From: Sulfuritalea sp.
GTDB taxonomy: Bacteria > Pseudomonadota > Gammaproteobacteria > Burkholderiales > Rhodocyclaceae
Direction: 5' to 3'
DNA length: 64,000 nucleotides
Assembly: GCA_023700805.1 (NCBI GenBank)
Contig: JAMPYF010000003.1
Location: 110,380-174,379 of the forward strand
The notes under the pieces were generated by a model. It made no database searches, was not told the DNA's origin, and saw only the letters and a program-made list of their open reading frames with translations. Below are positions 18,054 to 27,963 of the stretch, piece by piece (positions within the stretch are counted from its first letter, which is position 1; each line of letters begins with the position of its first letter). Made by a program: the position numbers and the translations under genes.

Positions 18054-18710
18054 TTGGCTATGCTGCTGCGCCTATCGCTTTCCCCGATCCCATCCATCCA
18101 GCCTGCTAAGACTTCCGTGAACCCGCTGCGTCTATTCATTCGCGAACTCAAGGACTGGGTCGAAGCCTTGCTCGGGGCCGTTCCCGGAACCACCGGCATA
18201 GCCCTGCGGCGCACCTATTACCGTTTTCGCCTTGCCGCAGCGGCCCCGGAACTGACGATTCAGACCAATGTGAGCATCACCTGCCCAAACCGCATCAGCA
18301 TCGGGCGCAAATGCCGTCTTGCCCGGGATTGCAAGCTTTATGCGACTCCCGAGAGCCCCATCCGCATAGGCACCAACTTCAGCGCCAACGCCAACGTCAT
18401 GATTAACGCGCGGGGGAAAGGCCACATCACCATTGGCAACAACGTGCTGATCGGTCCAAATGTGGTGCTGCGCTCGAACAATCACATTTTCGCGCGGGCC
18501 GATGCGCTCATCAACGACCAGGGGATGACCGAGGGAACGATAACCATCGGCAATGATGTCTGGATCGCAGCGAATGCAGTGGTCCTGCAGAATGTGTCGA
18601 TCGGCGATGGCGCCGTGGTGGCGGCCGGGGCAGTGGTGACCAAGAGCGTCCCCCCCTATATGATCGTTGGTGGCGTGCCGGCACGGACGATCGGGATGCG
18701 ACAGACTTAA
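18054..18710 (+). CDS. Left-handed beta-helix (hexapeptide repeat) sugar O-acetyltransferase
   Basis: '[17 protein letters not shown]', '[48 protein letters not shown]'. TTG at 18054, ATG at 18060. Confidence 0.9.
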   Translation: MAMLLRLSLSPIPSIQPAKTSVNPLRLFIRELKDWVEALLGAVPGTTGIALRRTYYRFRLAAAAPELTIQTNVSITCPNRISIGRKCRLARDCKLYATPESPIRIGTNFSANANVMINARGKGHITIGNNVLIGPNVVLRSNNHIFARADALINDQGMTEGTITIGNDVWIAANAVVLQNVSIGDGAVVAAGAVVTKSVPPYMIVGGVPARTIGMRQT

Positions 18711-18726
18711 CCTGTATCGGGAACCC

Positions 18727-19539
18727 ATGCGCAAGGACTACATCGCGGCTGCGGAGCCGGCAGACCACGAAACCGAATTCGTCGAGAAATACTGGACTGC
18801 CGTCTGGGAGCAGGAGGGCGGGCCGCAAGGGCAACTCGATCGCATTCCGCACCGCGACGAGTACCGCGTCATGGCACCCTACATGGCACAGCTACCGAAG
18901 GGTGCCCGTGTGATGGACGGCGGTTGCGGCCTCGGCGACTGGACGCTTTACTTCGCGCGGCAGGGGTTCTCGGTGGCCGGCCTCGATCTCAGCCGCCAGA
19001 CCGTGGAACAGTTGCAGGCGCGCTTCCCGGAGGCGGAGTTCGTCGATGGGGATATCCGCCGCACCAGCTTTCCCGATGCGAGCTTCGATGCCTATTTCTC
19101 GTGGGGTGTGTTCGAGCATTTCGAGTCAGGCCTGCAGGACTGCGTGCACGAAGCCTTCCGCGTCGTCAAACCTGGCGGACTGCTGTTCGTCAGCGTGCCG
19201 CTGGACAATTTGCGTCACGCCGTCCTTGGCAGCTTGGCGCGGCCGCGCTCGGCGGTGAGCAACCTGCGCTTCTACCAATGGCGGCTGACCCGCGCCGAAC
19301 TGGCGCGGGAGCTGGAGATAGGCGGCTTCGAGGTAATCGAAGTGCTGCCTATCAACAAACGCCAGGGCGTACTGCGTAGCTTGCATCACGAGTTTGGCCT
19401 GCGCTACGAATGGCTGCTGACGAAGGGGCTGAGCGTGTTGTTGGCGCCGCTGATACCCGGATCGCTAATTGCCCACATGGTGATCGCAGTGGCACGCAAG
19501 CCGCCCAACAAAGCTCAGCATGCCGGGCCGGGCCAATGA
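18727..19539 (+). CDS. Class I SAM-dependent methyltransferase
   Basis: 'ARVMDGGCGLGDWTLYFARQGFSVAGLDLS', 'FSWGVFEHFESGL', 'FRVVKPGGLLFVSVP'. Confidence 0.88.
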   Translation: MRKDYIAAAEPADHETEFVEKYWTAVWEQEGGPQGQLDRIPHRDEYRVMAPYMAQLPKGARVMDGGCGLGDWTLYFARQGFSVAGLDLSRQTVEQLQARFPEAEFVDGDIRRTSFPDASFDAYFSWGVFEHFESGLQDCVHEAFRVVKPGGLLFVSVPLDNLRHAVLGSLARPRSAVSNLRFYQWRLTRAELARELEIGGFEVIEVLPINKRQGVLRSLHHEFGLRYEWLLTKGLSVLLAPLIPGSLIAHMVIAVARKPPNKAQHAGPGQ

Positions 19540-20258
19540 AGACGCCCGTCAGCCAGTACTTCGACAGCATCGCCGACGATTACGGCCACCGCTATGACGC
19601 CATTGAACGTCCCTACCACAGTTATCTGCATCAGCAACGGCTGCGAATTGCGGCGCGGGACATCGACTTTGCCGGTCAGCGAATTCTCGACATTGGCGCT
19701 GGCACGGGGCCGGTATATGACCTCGTGACCCAACAAATCGCGGATCCGGATTACTTTGCCTGCGACATCAGTGCGGAAATGCTGGCGCAAAGCAGAATTC
19801 CTCCACAGCAACGCGCCGTCGGAGACATCACCGAAGTCATCCCGCCACATGCCGCTTTCGACCTGATCTTCATGCTCGGGGTCAGTACCTACCTCTCGCC
19901 CGAAGCCTGGAACTCGGTGCTGGCCCGCGTGGCCACACTCCTGGCGCCCGAAGGCCGGTTTATTGTCAGTTTCACCAATCCACGCTGTCTTGACTGGCAT
20001 GTCCGCACCATGATTCGACGTGTCTGGCGTGGCAAAGGCGTCCTCGGTCAGTCATTCCAGACCTTCGCCTACTTGCCCGATGTCGCGACACCTCCCCTGC
20101 GACTTCATCGTGCCGATTGGTATAACGCTAGCCTGACTCCGATCAATACCTTGTTGCCAAACCTGTCTCTCCGGGTGGCCATGTGGGCAGACCAGCATCT
20201 GCCCCAATGTCTCAGATCTCTGTGCTGCGCAGATATCGTCGCCGTTTACAGAAGATAG
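19536..20258 (+). CDS. Class I SAM-dependent methyltransferase
   Basis: 'QRILDIGAGTGPVYDLVT', 'YFACDISAEMLAQS', 'LIFMLGVSTYLS'. Start overlaps upstream stop. Confidence 0.85.
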   Translation: MKTPVSQYFDSIADDYGHRYDAIERPYHSYLHQQRLRIAARDIDFAGQRILDIGAGTGPVYDLVTQQIADPDYFACDISAEMLAQSRIPPQQRAVGDITEVIPPHAAFDLIFMLGVSTYLSPEAWNSVLARVATLLAPEGRFIVSFTNPRCLDWHVRTMIRRVWRGKGVLGQSFQTFAYLPDVATPPLRLHRADWYNASLTPINTLLPNLSLRVAMWADQHLPQCLRSLCCADIVAVYRR

Positions 20259-20270
20259 TGGAGGCGAGAC

Positions 20271-21089
20271 ATGTCAGCTGAGATCAGCGGCGACAGCCGC
20301 CTGACCGTCGCGCAAAGGCTGAGCTATTTGGCCTTCAATCTCGGTCGCAATCTGAAGCCAGGCAAATGTACGGCGCAGCGGCTTCGATTCAGCGCCGAGC
20401 GGCTGCCGCGTACGCCATCGACGGCGTCGCCGGGGCGGGCGCTGACCGAAGCATTTTTACACAGTCAGTTGCCGAAAATGCTACCGCCCGGCAAGCTTCG
20501 AGTGCTGGAAATCGGCTGCGGCAGCGGCAGCCTGACGAAACTTTTAACCGAGTTCGGCTACTCCGGCAGCTACGTCGGCGTGGACATCGTGGATCGCTTC
20601 GATCGCGCGGCGCAATCCAGCTTCCGGCGGGACTTCGTGCTTGCCGATGCCCATCGCTTCGAGCCTGATGGACAATTCGATCTGGTCATTTCCGTTTCGG
20701 CATTGGAGCACATACCTGAAGACCGCCGGCTCATCGACCAACTGGCTGGATATGTTGCACCGGGCGGCCTGCAAGTACATTTCGTCCCGAGCGGGTGGGG
20801 ATTGCTGACCTATCTCTGGCACGGTTACCGGCAATACACCGCTGTTTCGCTCGATGAGCGCTTCGACTCGCAGCGAACAAGCATTTTTTCTATGGGCGGG
20901 GCCGCGAGCTTCATGCTGCATTTCCTGTTCATTACGGTCGGAGAAATTTTGCTGCGGCTACGGCTGAGACAGCGTCTGCCCCGGCTCTATAGCCGGATAC
21001 TCGACGGGTGCTTGAGGTCCGACCGTCTGGTCCCGCTGTGCGGAACCATGTACGCTGTCTGTCAAACGACAACATCTGTATCCGATTAG
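20271..21089 (+). CDS. Class I SAM-dependent methyltransferase
   Basis: 'LRVLEIGCGSGSLTKLL', 'GVDIVDRFDRA', 'VSALEHIPEDRRLIDQLAGYVAPGG'. Confidence 0.85.
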   Translation: MSAEISGDSRLTVAQRLSYLAFNLGRNLKPGKCTAQRLRFSAERLPRTPSTASPGRALTEAFLHSQLPKMLPPGKLRVLEIGCGSGSLTKLLTEFGYSGSYVGVDIVDRFDRAAQSSFRRDFVLADAHRFEPDGQFDLVISVSALEHIPEDRRLIDQLAGYVAPGGLQVHFVPSGWGLLTYLWHGYRQYTAVSLDERFDSQRTSIFSMGGAASFMLHFLFITVGEILLRLRLRQRLPRLYSRILDGCLRSDRLVPLCGTMYAVCQTTTSVSD

Positions 21090-21092
21090 CCC

Positions 21093-21446
21093 TTGCTCCC
21101 TATTCACATGCAGATTACTCTGGGTTTTGTTTTGATGATTCTTTTCACGGTTACCGCCAATCTGCTGCTGAAGATCGGGGCAGGACGAGCATCGCCGCAG
21201 ATGCTCTTCGGACTACTCAGCTGGACCAGTGTGCTCGGGCTGACATTTTTCGCATGCGCCGGCCTGGTCTATGCCTGGTTGTTAAAGTTTCTACCCCTCA
21301 ACATCGCCCAGTCGTTTGCCGCAGCCCAGTTCATCGCTGTTATCCTGGCGGCATCCCTGGTGCTGTCGGAAACGATCAGCACGGCGCAATGGGTCGGGAT
21401 TCTTCTTATTGCGGCAGGCATATCGATTGTGGGCTGGTCGCAATAG
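21093..21446 (+). CDS. Small four-TM SMR/EamA-type membrane protein (ArnE/ArnF-like lipid-linked sugar flippase candidate)
   Basis: 117 aa, four hydrophobic stretches: 'LGFVLMILFTVTANLLLKIGAG', 'VLGLTFFACAGLVYAWLLKFLPLNIAQSFAAAQFIAVILAASLVLSETIS', 'WVGILLIAAGISIVGW'. Confidence 0.75.
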   Translation: MLPIHMQITLGFVLMILFTVTANLLLKIGAGRASPQMLFGLLSWTSVLGLTFFACAGLVYAWLLKFLPLNIAQSFAAAQFIAVILAASLVLSETISTAQWVGILLIAAGISIVGWSQ

Positions 21447-21489
21447 GAATGGCGAATCTATTGTGCCGGACTGGCCAAACCGGTCGATG

Positions 21490-22341
21490 TCATGCTCCTG
21501 TCTTTGTCGGTTTATTGCCGATGACGGTCCAGGACATTTCATTGACCCACAAGGTGCGGACATTTTCCAGTTCGGCACGCTCGAAGAGCGCCATTGCCTC
21601 GTCCCGCCGATAGTACTTTGCGATTTTCGGAATCATGTGGTCGAACACGATGGCCTGCAGATGCCTGTATGAAAAGCTGCGAATCAGCCGGAAATACTCA
21701 ATACGGCTCAGGCCCAGACGCAATGCCAGCCACAACAAGGCCGTCAGCCCGTGGGACGTGTAATAAACCATCGGCAATGGTGCATGGCGGAAAATCAGAT
21801 TGCGCAATGGATCAAACCAGCGGACGATCCATTCGTTGTTTTCATGGCCATACAGCCAGGCCATAACGGTTCCCCCCGGTCTTGCAGCCTTGACCATCTG
21901 TGCCACAGCGACATCCGGCGAGTCGATGTGATGCAGCACGCCGATGCTGAATACGATGTCGAATCGATTCGCCTCGTTGATCTCATAGGCACTGCGATGC
22001 TCTACCTGAGCGGCCGGGAAGCACGCCAGATTGCGCCGTGCCGCAGCCAGGGAACGGTGATCCACGTCTATGCAAAGACCTTTTGTAGCGCCCCATTTCA
22101 AGGCCCAATAGCTGTTTCGCCCGATACCGCAACCGACATCCAGGAACTCTTTGCCCCGCCAGTCCTCGCTTGCCAGACCGCTCGTCCAGCGCCGGAATTG
22201 TTCTTCATGGACAGGCAACACTTCGCTGAAAATATGCCAAGAGTATCCGAATCGATCCGGCGATCCTGCTGCCAGCTCCGGCTCTTTTGTCACGGCAACC
22301 CCGCCGTGGGTGGGTTGCGACGCCGAGGTTTCGTTTTTCAT
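21490..22341 (-). CDS. Class I SAM-dependent methyltransferase
   Basis: 'KEFLDVGCGIGRNSYWALKWGATKGLCIDVD', 'FSIGVLHHIDSPDVAVAQMVKAARPGGTVM'. Internal Met (MKNETSAS) preferred over the long upstream extension. Confidence 0.85.
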   Translation of the reverse strand: MKNETSASQPTHGGVAVTKEPELAAGSPDRFGYSWHIFSEVLPVHEEQFRRWTSGLASEDWRGKEFLDVGCGIGRNSYWALKWGATKGLCIDVDHRSLAAARRNLACFPAAQVEHRSAYEINEANRFDIVFSIGVLHHIDSPDVAVAQMVKAARPGGTVMAWLYGHENNEWIVRWFDPLRNLIFRHAPLPMVYYTSHGLTALLWLALRLGLSRIEYFRLIRSFSYRHLQAIVFDHMIPKIAKYYRRDEAMALFERAELENVRTLWVNEMSWTVIGNKPTKTGA

Positions 22342-22391
22342 TTCTTGAATGCAGTAATCGCGAAGAGAAGATATCTTGCCGGAACTACTTG

Positions 22392-23375
22392 CTAGCCAGG
22401 CTTGCGTGCAGTGCCGACAACGATCAGGCCTGACATGCGCAAGCCTGGCAGGCGGCAGATGAAGTCGTCCAGCGCAATGAAGGCTCGGGTGATGGCGCGA
22501 ATGCCCGGGACGAAGCGGAAGAAGCGATTGAAGTACAGCACATCGCTGTTCATGAACAGGCAGAAACCCAGGAAGCCGGCGGTCCGCCAAGTTTCGGGAA
22601 CCATCCCCACGCTCTGCAACACCGGAACGGTCTCGCGATACAACAACGGCCGTTCGGTGGCATGGTCGAGAATCGGCGAGGCGCGATAGATAACGGCTCG
22701 CAACAAGCGCCAGAGCCAGAAATCGCTCACCGGTTCGCGCCAGATAAAACGTCCGCCAGGTTTGAGAATCCGCTGTATCTCGGAAAACAGCTTGTGGCGG
22801 TCATTGACATGGTGGATGCCGCCGAGCATGAACGCCGTGTCGAACGACCCGCTCTCCAGCGGCATCATGGTCGCATCGCCCTGGACGAAATACAGTCGCT
22901 TCCCAAAAAACTTGCGCTTCGCGGCGGACAGCATTCGCGTCGAGATATCTATTCCGATGCCGCAAGCCACTTTGTTCTGGTAGAGCTGGAAGGCCTCGCC
23001 GGCGCCGCAGCAGACCTCGGCAGCAACGCCGATCGGCTCGGCCTCCACCACGTCAGTCAGTACGCGGTCCAGGTAGGCAAAGTACTCCTGTGTATGAGGA
23101 TAGCCAAGGTTCTCGATGTACGCGGACGAAATGGAATCATAGTGCTGCTCCTGGGCTCGCGCGTCAGCTGAGCAGAATTGCTCGGCAAAGAGCGCAATGC
23201 TTTTGTCGTAAATGCGATAGCGGTGCTTCCCGGAGTCCGCGACCAGTTCATCGCCCTGGATGATCAGCCTCTCGCCGCTGACCGGGCAGCGCAGCAGGCG
23301 CAGGATTTCCTCGGGCAACTGAAGGTCATTCCCTCCACAGGTCGGTTGAAGTTTGGTGCTCAGATGCCGCGTCAT
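22392..23375 (-). CDS. SAM-dependent methyltransferase with N-terminal Trm112-like zinc-ribbon-type segment
   Basis: 'LRLLRCPVSGERLIIQGDELVADSGKHRYRIYDKSIALF', then 'GVAAEVCCGAGEAFQLYQ', 'FDTAFMLGGIHHVNDRHKLFSEIQRILKPGG'. Confidence 0.82.
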   Translation of the reverse strand: MTRHLSTKLQPTCGGNDLQLPEEILRLLRCPVSGERLIIQGDELVADSGKHRYRIYDKSIALFAEQFCSADARAQEQHYDSISSAYIENLGYPHTQEYFAYLDRVLTDVVEAEPIGVAAEVCCGAGEAFQLYQNKVACGIGIDISTRMLSAAKRKFFGKRLYFVQGDATMMPLESGSFDTAFMLGGIHHVNDRHKLFSEIQRILKPGGRFIWREPVSDFWLWRLLRAVIYRASPILDHATERPLLYRETVPVLQSVGMVPETWRTAGFLGFCLFMNSDVLYFNRFFRFVPGIRAITRAFIALDDFICRLPGLRMSGLIVVGTARKPG

Positions 23376-24151
23376 TGCTTGTCGGCTTCCTCACCCGATC
23401 CTATACTTGGTGGTCTGGCTTCTTGCTTGCGTGCGACAGCCAGGATTGAAACGCCGAACGGAAAGATGTTTGCTGGCGCCAGCCATGTGTCAAAAGCAAA
23501 AATATTGGTGAACAACCAGTTCAGCAGTGGCGTGTTCACTTCTCCCTCGCTGTTCAATTTGATGCTCAATAGATCGATGAGGCGCCGCGCCAACCAAATC
23601 GGCACGAACAACAATGCATTGAAGTAAAACGCACGGCCGACGCTCAAGTCCGCATCTTCAATCCTTGAAACCAGTATTTCTTTGCGGTAACGCCTTTTGT
23701 GGTGCGCCACTTCGTCCTGCAATCCCCAAATCTCCTCAAACGCCGGAACAGTAATCAATACATACCCGCCAGGACGCAACACGCGTCGAATTTCGCGCAA
23801 CGCCAAACCGTCATCCTCGACATGTTCGATGATATCTGTCGCAAGAACCATGTCGAAGCACCCGTCTTCAAATGGGAGTGCGCAGATATCGCCCCGTTTC
23901 ACGATTCCAAGTTTCTTTTCGGCACACCATCGAACCGCTTCGTCGCTGAAATCCAGTCCTTGCACGTTGCTGAATCCAAGTTGTCTCAGCAACCTGAGAT
24001 TGGTTCCAGTGCTTGACCCAATATCGAGCACGCTGCTGTCCGTGGGCACTGGAAGTGTTGCAATTATGCGTCCAAGAAGTCCGCGCCTCACCACGAACCA
24101 CCAATGGGTGGCCTCAATTTGCGCCTCGACTTCGTAGGTTGCCATTTCCAT
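23372..24151 (-). CDS. Class I SAM-dependent methyltransferase
   Basis: 'SSVLDIGSSTGTNLRLLRQLGFSNVQGLDFSDEAV', 'LATDIIEHVEDDGLALREIRRVLRPGGYVLITVPAF'. Confidence 0.88.
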   Translation of the reverse strand: MEMATYEVEAQIEATHWWFVVRRGLLGRIIATLPVPTDSSVLDIGSSTGTNLRLLRQLGFSNVQGLDFSDEAVRWCAEKKLGIVKRGDICALPFEDGCFDMVLATDIIEHVEDDGLALREIRRVLRPGGYVLITVPAFEEIWGLQDEVAHHKRRYRKEILVSRIEDADLSVGRAFYFNALLFVPIWLARRLIDLLSIKLNSEGEVNTPLLNWLFTNIFAFDTWLAPANIFPFGVSILAVARKQEARPPSIGSGEEADKQ

Positions 24152-24167
24152 GAACTGCTTCTTGGCC

Positions 24168-25142
24168 CTAATTCACGCGAACTATTTCCGAATGCTCAAG
24201 CGCGACGTTTGACATCTTCTTTACAGAATAGTGACGCTTCGACTGGCTTTCATAATAAACGCGCATCTGCAACTCGGCCATCAGGCCAAGCAGCACGAAC
24301 AGGATGCCCGAAAGCATGAGAAACATCGTGAACATGGGCAGTGGGGTCGAGATAAAGGATACCTGGTGCAGCATTTTCAGCCAGACAGCCCACAAGCCGG
24401 TCAGTCCAGCCAGTCCAATGCTGGCAAGGCCGATCTTTCCGAAAAAATGCATGGGGCGGTCGAAAGCCGTGTGCATGAAACGGATCAGCACGAGATCGAG
24501 CATCACCTTCGTCACGCGCCCCAAACCGTATTTTGAAACCCCCAGCCGGCGCGGATGATGATTGACTTCCAGTTCGGCAATCTCGGCTCCCTCCCATGCC
24601 GCATAAATCGGCACAAACCGGTGCATCTCACCATAGAGCCGGACATTTTCCAGTATGGAACGACGATATGCCTTTAGCGTGCAGCCATAGTCGTGCAATG
24701 CCACGCCTGACAGCTTGGAAATCAGCCAGTTGGCTACGATCGACGGCAGGCGCCGTGTGACGGCCTTGTCCTTGCGGTTCTTGCGCCAGCCCGAAACCAC
24801 ATCGTAGCCCTCATCGAGCTTGGCCAGAAGCCGCGGGATATCTTCTGGATCGTTCTGCAAGTCGCCGTCCATCGGAATCAATACGTCCCCCGTGGCATGG
24901 TCGATCGCCGCCATCAAGGCGGCTGTCTGTCCGAAATTGCGCCGCAAATGTATGACTCTGACGCGGCTGTCAGATGCCGCTGCGACGTCGAGCGCCTCAG
25001 AAGAACCATCAGTCGAACCATCGTTGACCAGGATGATCTCGAATTCGTGCGGCGAGCGGTTGAGTACCTCCAGCAGAGCGGGACACAGGAGAGGGATGTT
25101 CTCGACTTCGTTGTAAATCGGGACCAATATCGACAGGCGCAT
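24168..25142 (-). CDS. GT2 glycosyltransferase with C-terminal TM segments (GtrB/ArnC/DPM1-like undecaprenyl-phosphate sugar transferase)
   Basis: 'LSILVPIYNEVENIPLL', 'EIILVNDGSTDGSSEAL', 'LIPMDGDLQNDPEDIPRLLAKLDEGYDVVSGWR', C-terminal hydrophobic pair. Confidence 0.87.
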   Translation of the reverse strand: MRLSILVPIYNEVENIPLLCPALLEVLNRSPHEFEIILVNDGSTDGSSEALDVAAASDSRVRVIHLRRNFGQTAALMAAIDHATGDVLIPMDGDLQNDPEDIPRLLAKLDEGYDVVSGWRKNRKDKAVTRRLPSIVANWLISKLSGVALHDYGCTLKAYRRSILENVRLYGEMHRFVPIYAAWEGAEIAELEVNHHPRRLGVSKYGLGRVTKVMLDLVLIRFMHTAFDRPMHFFGKIGLASIGLAGLTGLWAVWLKMLHQVSFISTPLPMFTMFLMLSGILFVLLGLMAELQMRVYYESQSKRHYSVKKMSNVALEHSEIVRVN

Positions 25143-25154
25143 CGAGTTCTCTTT

Positions 25155-26846
25155 TCAATTCATTCCGGACAGCTTCGTGACCACCACTTCGGGACCGAAG
25201 CGGTCGGCTGAAAACAGATGGTGCATGGCATAGGGTACCAGTGTTGTCGTCCGCAGAGTGGGCGGTGGATAGGTCGAGTCACCCGGGGAAAAACGCGCCA
25301 CCTCTTCACCACCCTGCATCAGCGCAGCGTTCAATTTCGGAATCTGGCGAGCACCAAAGCTGTCGACCACGTAGTAGCGATACCCTCGTTCGCGCAAAGT
25401 TCCGGCAAGGTTTTCGTTGTCGACCATTTTCAGCCCTGCGGAGGACAGTTGCCACAGGTTAAGTACATTGCGCTCAGCGGGACCGCCTGGAGCACCCTTG
25501 GCCAGCCGCAGCCGGTCAACCGCCTTCAGGCTGCCCGCATCCAGCATCTTCTGCGCCGACAAGGCCTCCAGGCTGGGCGTGAGCCGCACCACGTTGGTAT
25601 TCATGACAATCAAGGCATCCGCAGGCAGATTCTTTTCCAGCCATTGCTTCGCCACTATTCGAGTGTCTGCTTGCGCCAGCAAATAGGCTGCACGAAACGA
25701 CACGGCCGCAGGGTAAGCCAGCAGACACACGAAGCCCAGCATCATGCCGACCCGCACCTGCCGCCAGTTGCCGAAGCGCTGCCAGGCCTCGTTCGCTGCA
25801 AAACCACCCAGCAATGCCAGGACAGGCGACAAGGGAAGGATGTAACGATCCTCGAGCATCAAGGCGTCGTAGAGAAACATGGTGTAAAACAAAATCAAGA
25901 AGAGTGCACCGCCTAGGAGCAGCCAGCGACGCATCATGACACCGGCCGCCAGGCCCGCCGCCGCCATGATCAAGAGCGCGGGATTGGACAACCAGACAGC
26001 TCTGGCGTAAAAAATCACGGCATTCCACCAGCCTGTGAGTGTCTTTGGTTCCGCAATTGGCAGGATGGTCATCAACCGGATGATTGGCTGAGGATAAATC
26101 AGGACAAACAATGCCACCAAGACAAGGCAACCACCCGCCATCGCCAGCAGGTTACTGCCAAACAAGCGCGTTCGTGCCTGCCGCCAACAGATGAGATGGG
26201 CGACAACGCCGAAGCCAAGCCCAAACGCCCCGATGTAGCTGACGCCGAATCCGATCCCGGACAGCATACCGATGGCACAAGCCTTGCGCAGATCGGGCTT
26301 TTCAAAATACCGCAATGAGAGCCAAGCCACGACCCAGATCAGAAAAACAGTGGCGGTCACATGGCGCGCCATATGGCCAAGTATTACATGAAAATAGTCG
26401 AAGGACATCAGTGCGGCCGAAACAAAACCAGCCAGCGGCGAGCGGAACAGCGCAGCGCCCAAACGGTAGACGAAATATAGTGTGGCCGTGCTCATCATCA
26501 CACTGCTCAGTCTCGCCACAAGCCAGATCGGGCCGAGGTTGTCGAGTACAACCAAGCCAAACTGATCCATGGACGGGAGGCCGTTCAGCACGTACAGCCC
26601 TGCAATCACTGGCATCATCAGGACAAGGTACAGGTAGGGCACTGCCACCGGGTAGTAGAGTATGGACATGGCCTCTGGATTCAGCGCCGGGATCAGTGAC
26701 CGCAATTCCAGCATCCTAAGTGCGCCACCCAACATTATTTCCTCATCGCTGACGAGTGGGAATGGCAAGCCGTAATCAACCCCCCAAAGACGCAGAAAGA
26801 ACCCTACTCCCAGCAAAGTGATGGCCAGCATTCGGTGTTTGTTCAT
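25155..26846 (-). CDS. Polytopic GT39/ArnT-like lipid-linked glycosyltransferase
   Basis: 563 aa, many TM segments, N-terminal 'LRLWGVDYGLPFPLVSDEE', 'SLRYFEKPDLRKACAIGMLSGIGFGVSYIG', 'EDRYILPLSPVLALLGG'. Confidence 0.75.
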   Translation of the reverse strand: MNKHRMLAITLLGVGFFLRLWGVDYGLPFPLVSDEEIMLGGALRMLELRSLIPALNPEAMSILYYPVAVPYLYLVLMMPVIAGLYVLNGLPSMDQFGLVVLDNLGPIWLVARLSSVMMSTATLYFVYRLGAALFRSPLAGFVSAALMSFDYFHVILGHMARHVTATVFLIWVVAWLSLRYFEKPDLRKACAIGMLSGIGFGVSYIGAFGLGFGVVAHLICWRQARTRLFGSNLLAMAGGCLVLVALFVLIYPQPIIRLMTILPIAEPKTLTGWWNAVIFYARAVWLSNPALLIMAAAGLAAGVMMRRWLLLGGALFLILFYTMFLYDALMLEDRYILPLSPVLALLGGFAANEAWQRFGNWRQVRVGMMLGFVCLLAYPAAVSFRAAYLLAQADTRIVAKQWLEKNLPADALIVMNTNVVRLTPSLEALSAQKMLDAGSLKAVDRLRLAKGAPGGPAERNVLNLWQLSSAGLKMVDNENLAGTLRERGYRYYVVDSFGARQIPKLNAALMQGGEEVARFSPGDSTYPPPTLRTTTLVPYAMHHLFSADRFGPEVVVTKLSGMN

Positions 26847-27958
26847 CGCTGGATCTCGCTCAATAGCTGGGTGTATACATTTTTCCAGTGAGCCTCACCC
26901 ACCGTTTGCCAATCGCATGCCATGACGTCACGACGCGCCCGGTCAAGAATGGCCTCAAGCCGGGATGGATCGGACAACAGCCCAAGTGCCCGCCCGGCAA
27001 CGGCGCCACTGTCGCCAACCGGCACCAGCGCTCCATTGACGCCATCCATCAGGAGGTCTTCGGCCATGCCGCAGCGGGTCGCGACGATGGGTGTTCCGCT
27101 GGACATGCTCTCCATGATCGATTTGGGACCGCCCTCCTCGCGTGACGTCATCAGATAGAGATCGAGGGCGTGGTAGCACTCGATGATCTTCAGGTAATCG
27201 TCAAGAAAGACGTGCCGGTAGGGCACGCCCAGGCGTTCCAGACCTGCCTTCACATAGCCGCGCGCCGGCCCCGTGAGCAGCACGAAGACCGGCTGCTCCC
27301 TGGCGATCAAGCGGACTGCCTCCAGAAACACATCAGGCCCCTTAATGAGCTTAGGCTCAGTACCCTCGCCCCAGCCAACGCCGTCCTTCTGGAACGAACC
27401 TATGCACAGCCGGTCATCCGGCACGCCCAATCGTTTCTTGGCAGCGCTGCGCACGGCGGCATCGGCAAACGCGAACGCGCCCGTGTCGACCCCGATTGGA
27501 ATACGCACGAGCTTTTCACGCGGAACGCCCCACTCAAGCAAGCGTTTCTCCATGCCTGAAGCTGCCGTCACCACCTTGTCGGCTTTTGGCAACAGACGCA
27601 GAAATTCGCCAACGTGTCGCGCCGCATCGGGGCCGTCTTCCGGCTTGCCGTGAAAAAAAGTCACCACGAAACGATTGGAACGAGACAGTGACGGACCCCA
27701 GCTGGTCCACATATACTGCGACCCGAAATGGACCACGCGATCCAACAAGCTTGATGGATCAGTAACGACTCCGGCGGCTCCAGGATGCAGGGCATTGACG
27801 GCGTTCGCGATGTACAAGCCGTCCCAGCGAATCGACCAGTCTGCCCGCTCAATGACAAAAGACACTGGGGGCGCGGCCGAGCGAATGCCGAACATTCCAG
27901 CGGTCTGCCGGCCGATACACTTGGCGCGCCGCGCTCCCGCTGCCAAGAGTTCGCGCAT
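26843..27958 (-). CDS. Glycosyltransferase, GT4-like
   Basis: 'RIPIGVDTGAFAFAD', 'MTSREEGGPKSIMESMSSGTPIVATRCGMAEDLLMDGVNGALVPVGD'. Internal Met (MRELLAAG) chosen over the long N-terminal extension that overlaps asnB. Confidence 0.82.
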   Translation of the reverse strand: MRELLAAGARRAKCIGRQTAGMFGIRSAAPPVSFVIERADWSIRWDGLYIANAVNALHPGAAGVVTDPSSLLDRVVHFGSQYMWTSWGPSLSRSNRFVVTFFHGKPEDGPDAARHVGEFLRLLPKADKVVTAASGMEKRLLEWGVPREKLVRIPIGVDTGAFAFADAAVRSAAKKRLGVPDDRLCIGSFQKDGVGWGEGTEPKLIKGPDVFLEAVRLIAREQPVFVLLTGPARGYVKAGLERLGVPYRHVFLDDYLKIIECYHALDLYLMTSREEGGPKSIMESMSSGTPIVATRCGMAEDLLMDGVNGALVPVGDSGAVAGRALGLLSDPSRLEAILDRARRDVMACDWQTVGEAHWKNVYTQLLSEIQR

Positions 27959-27963
27959 CCCGC

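Noticed and set aside
21490-22590. 366-aa version of the methyltransferase starting at 22590
   Set aside because: The extension is His/Arg/Pro-rich and overlaps the neighbouring methyltransferase; internal start at 22341 preferred.
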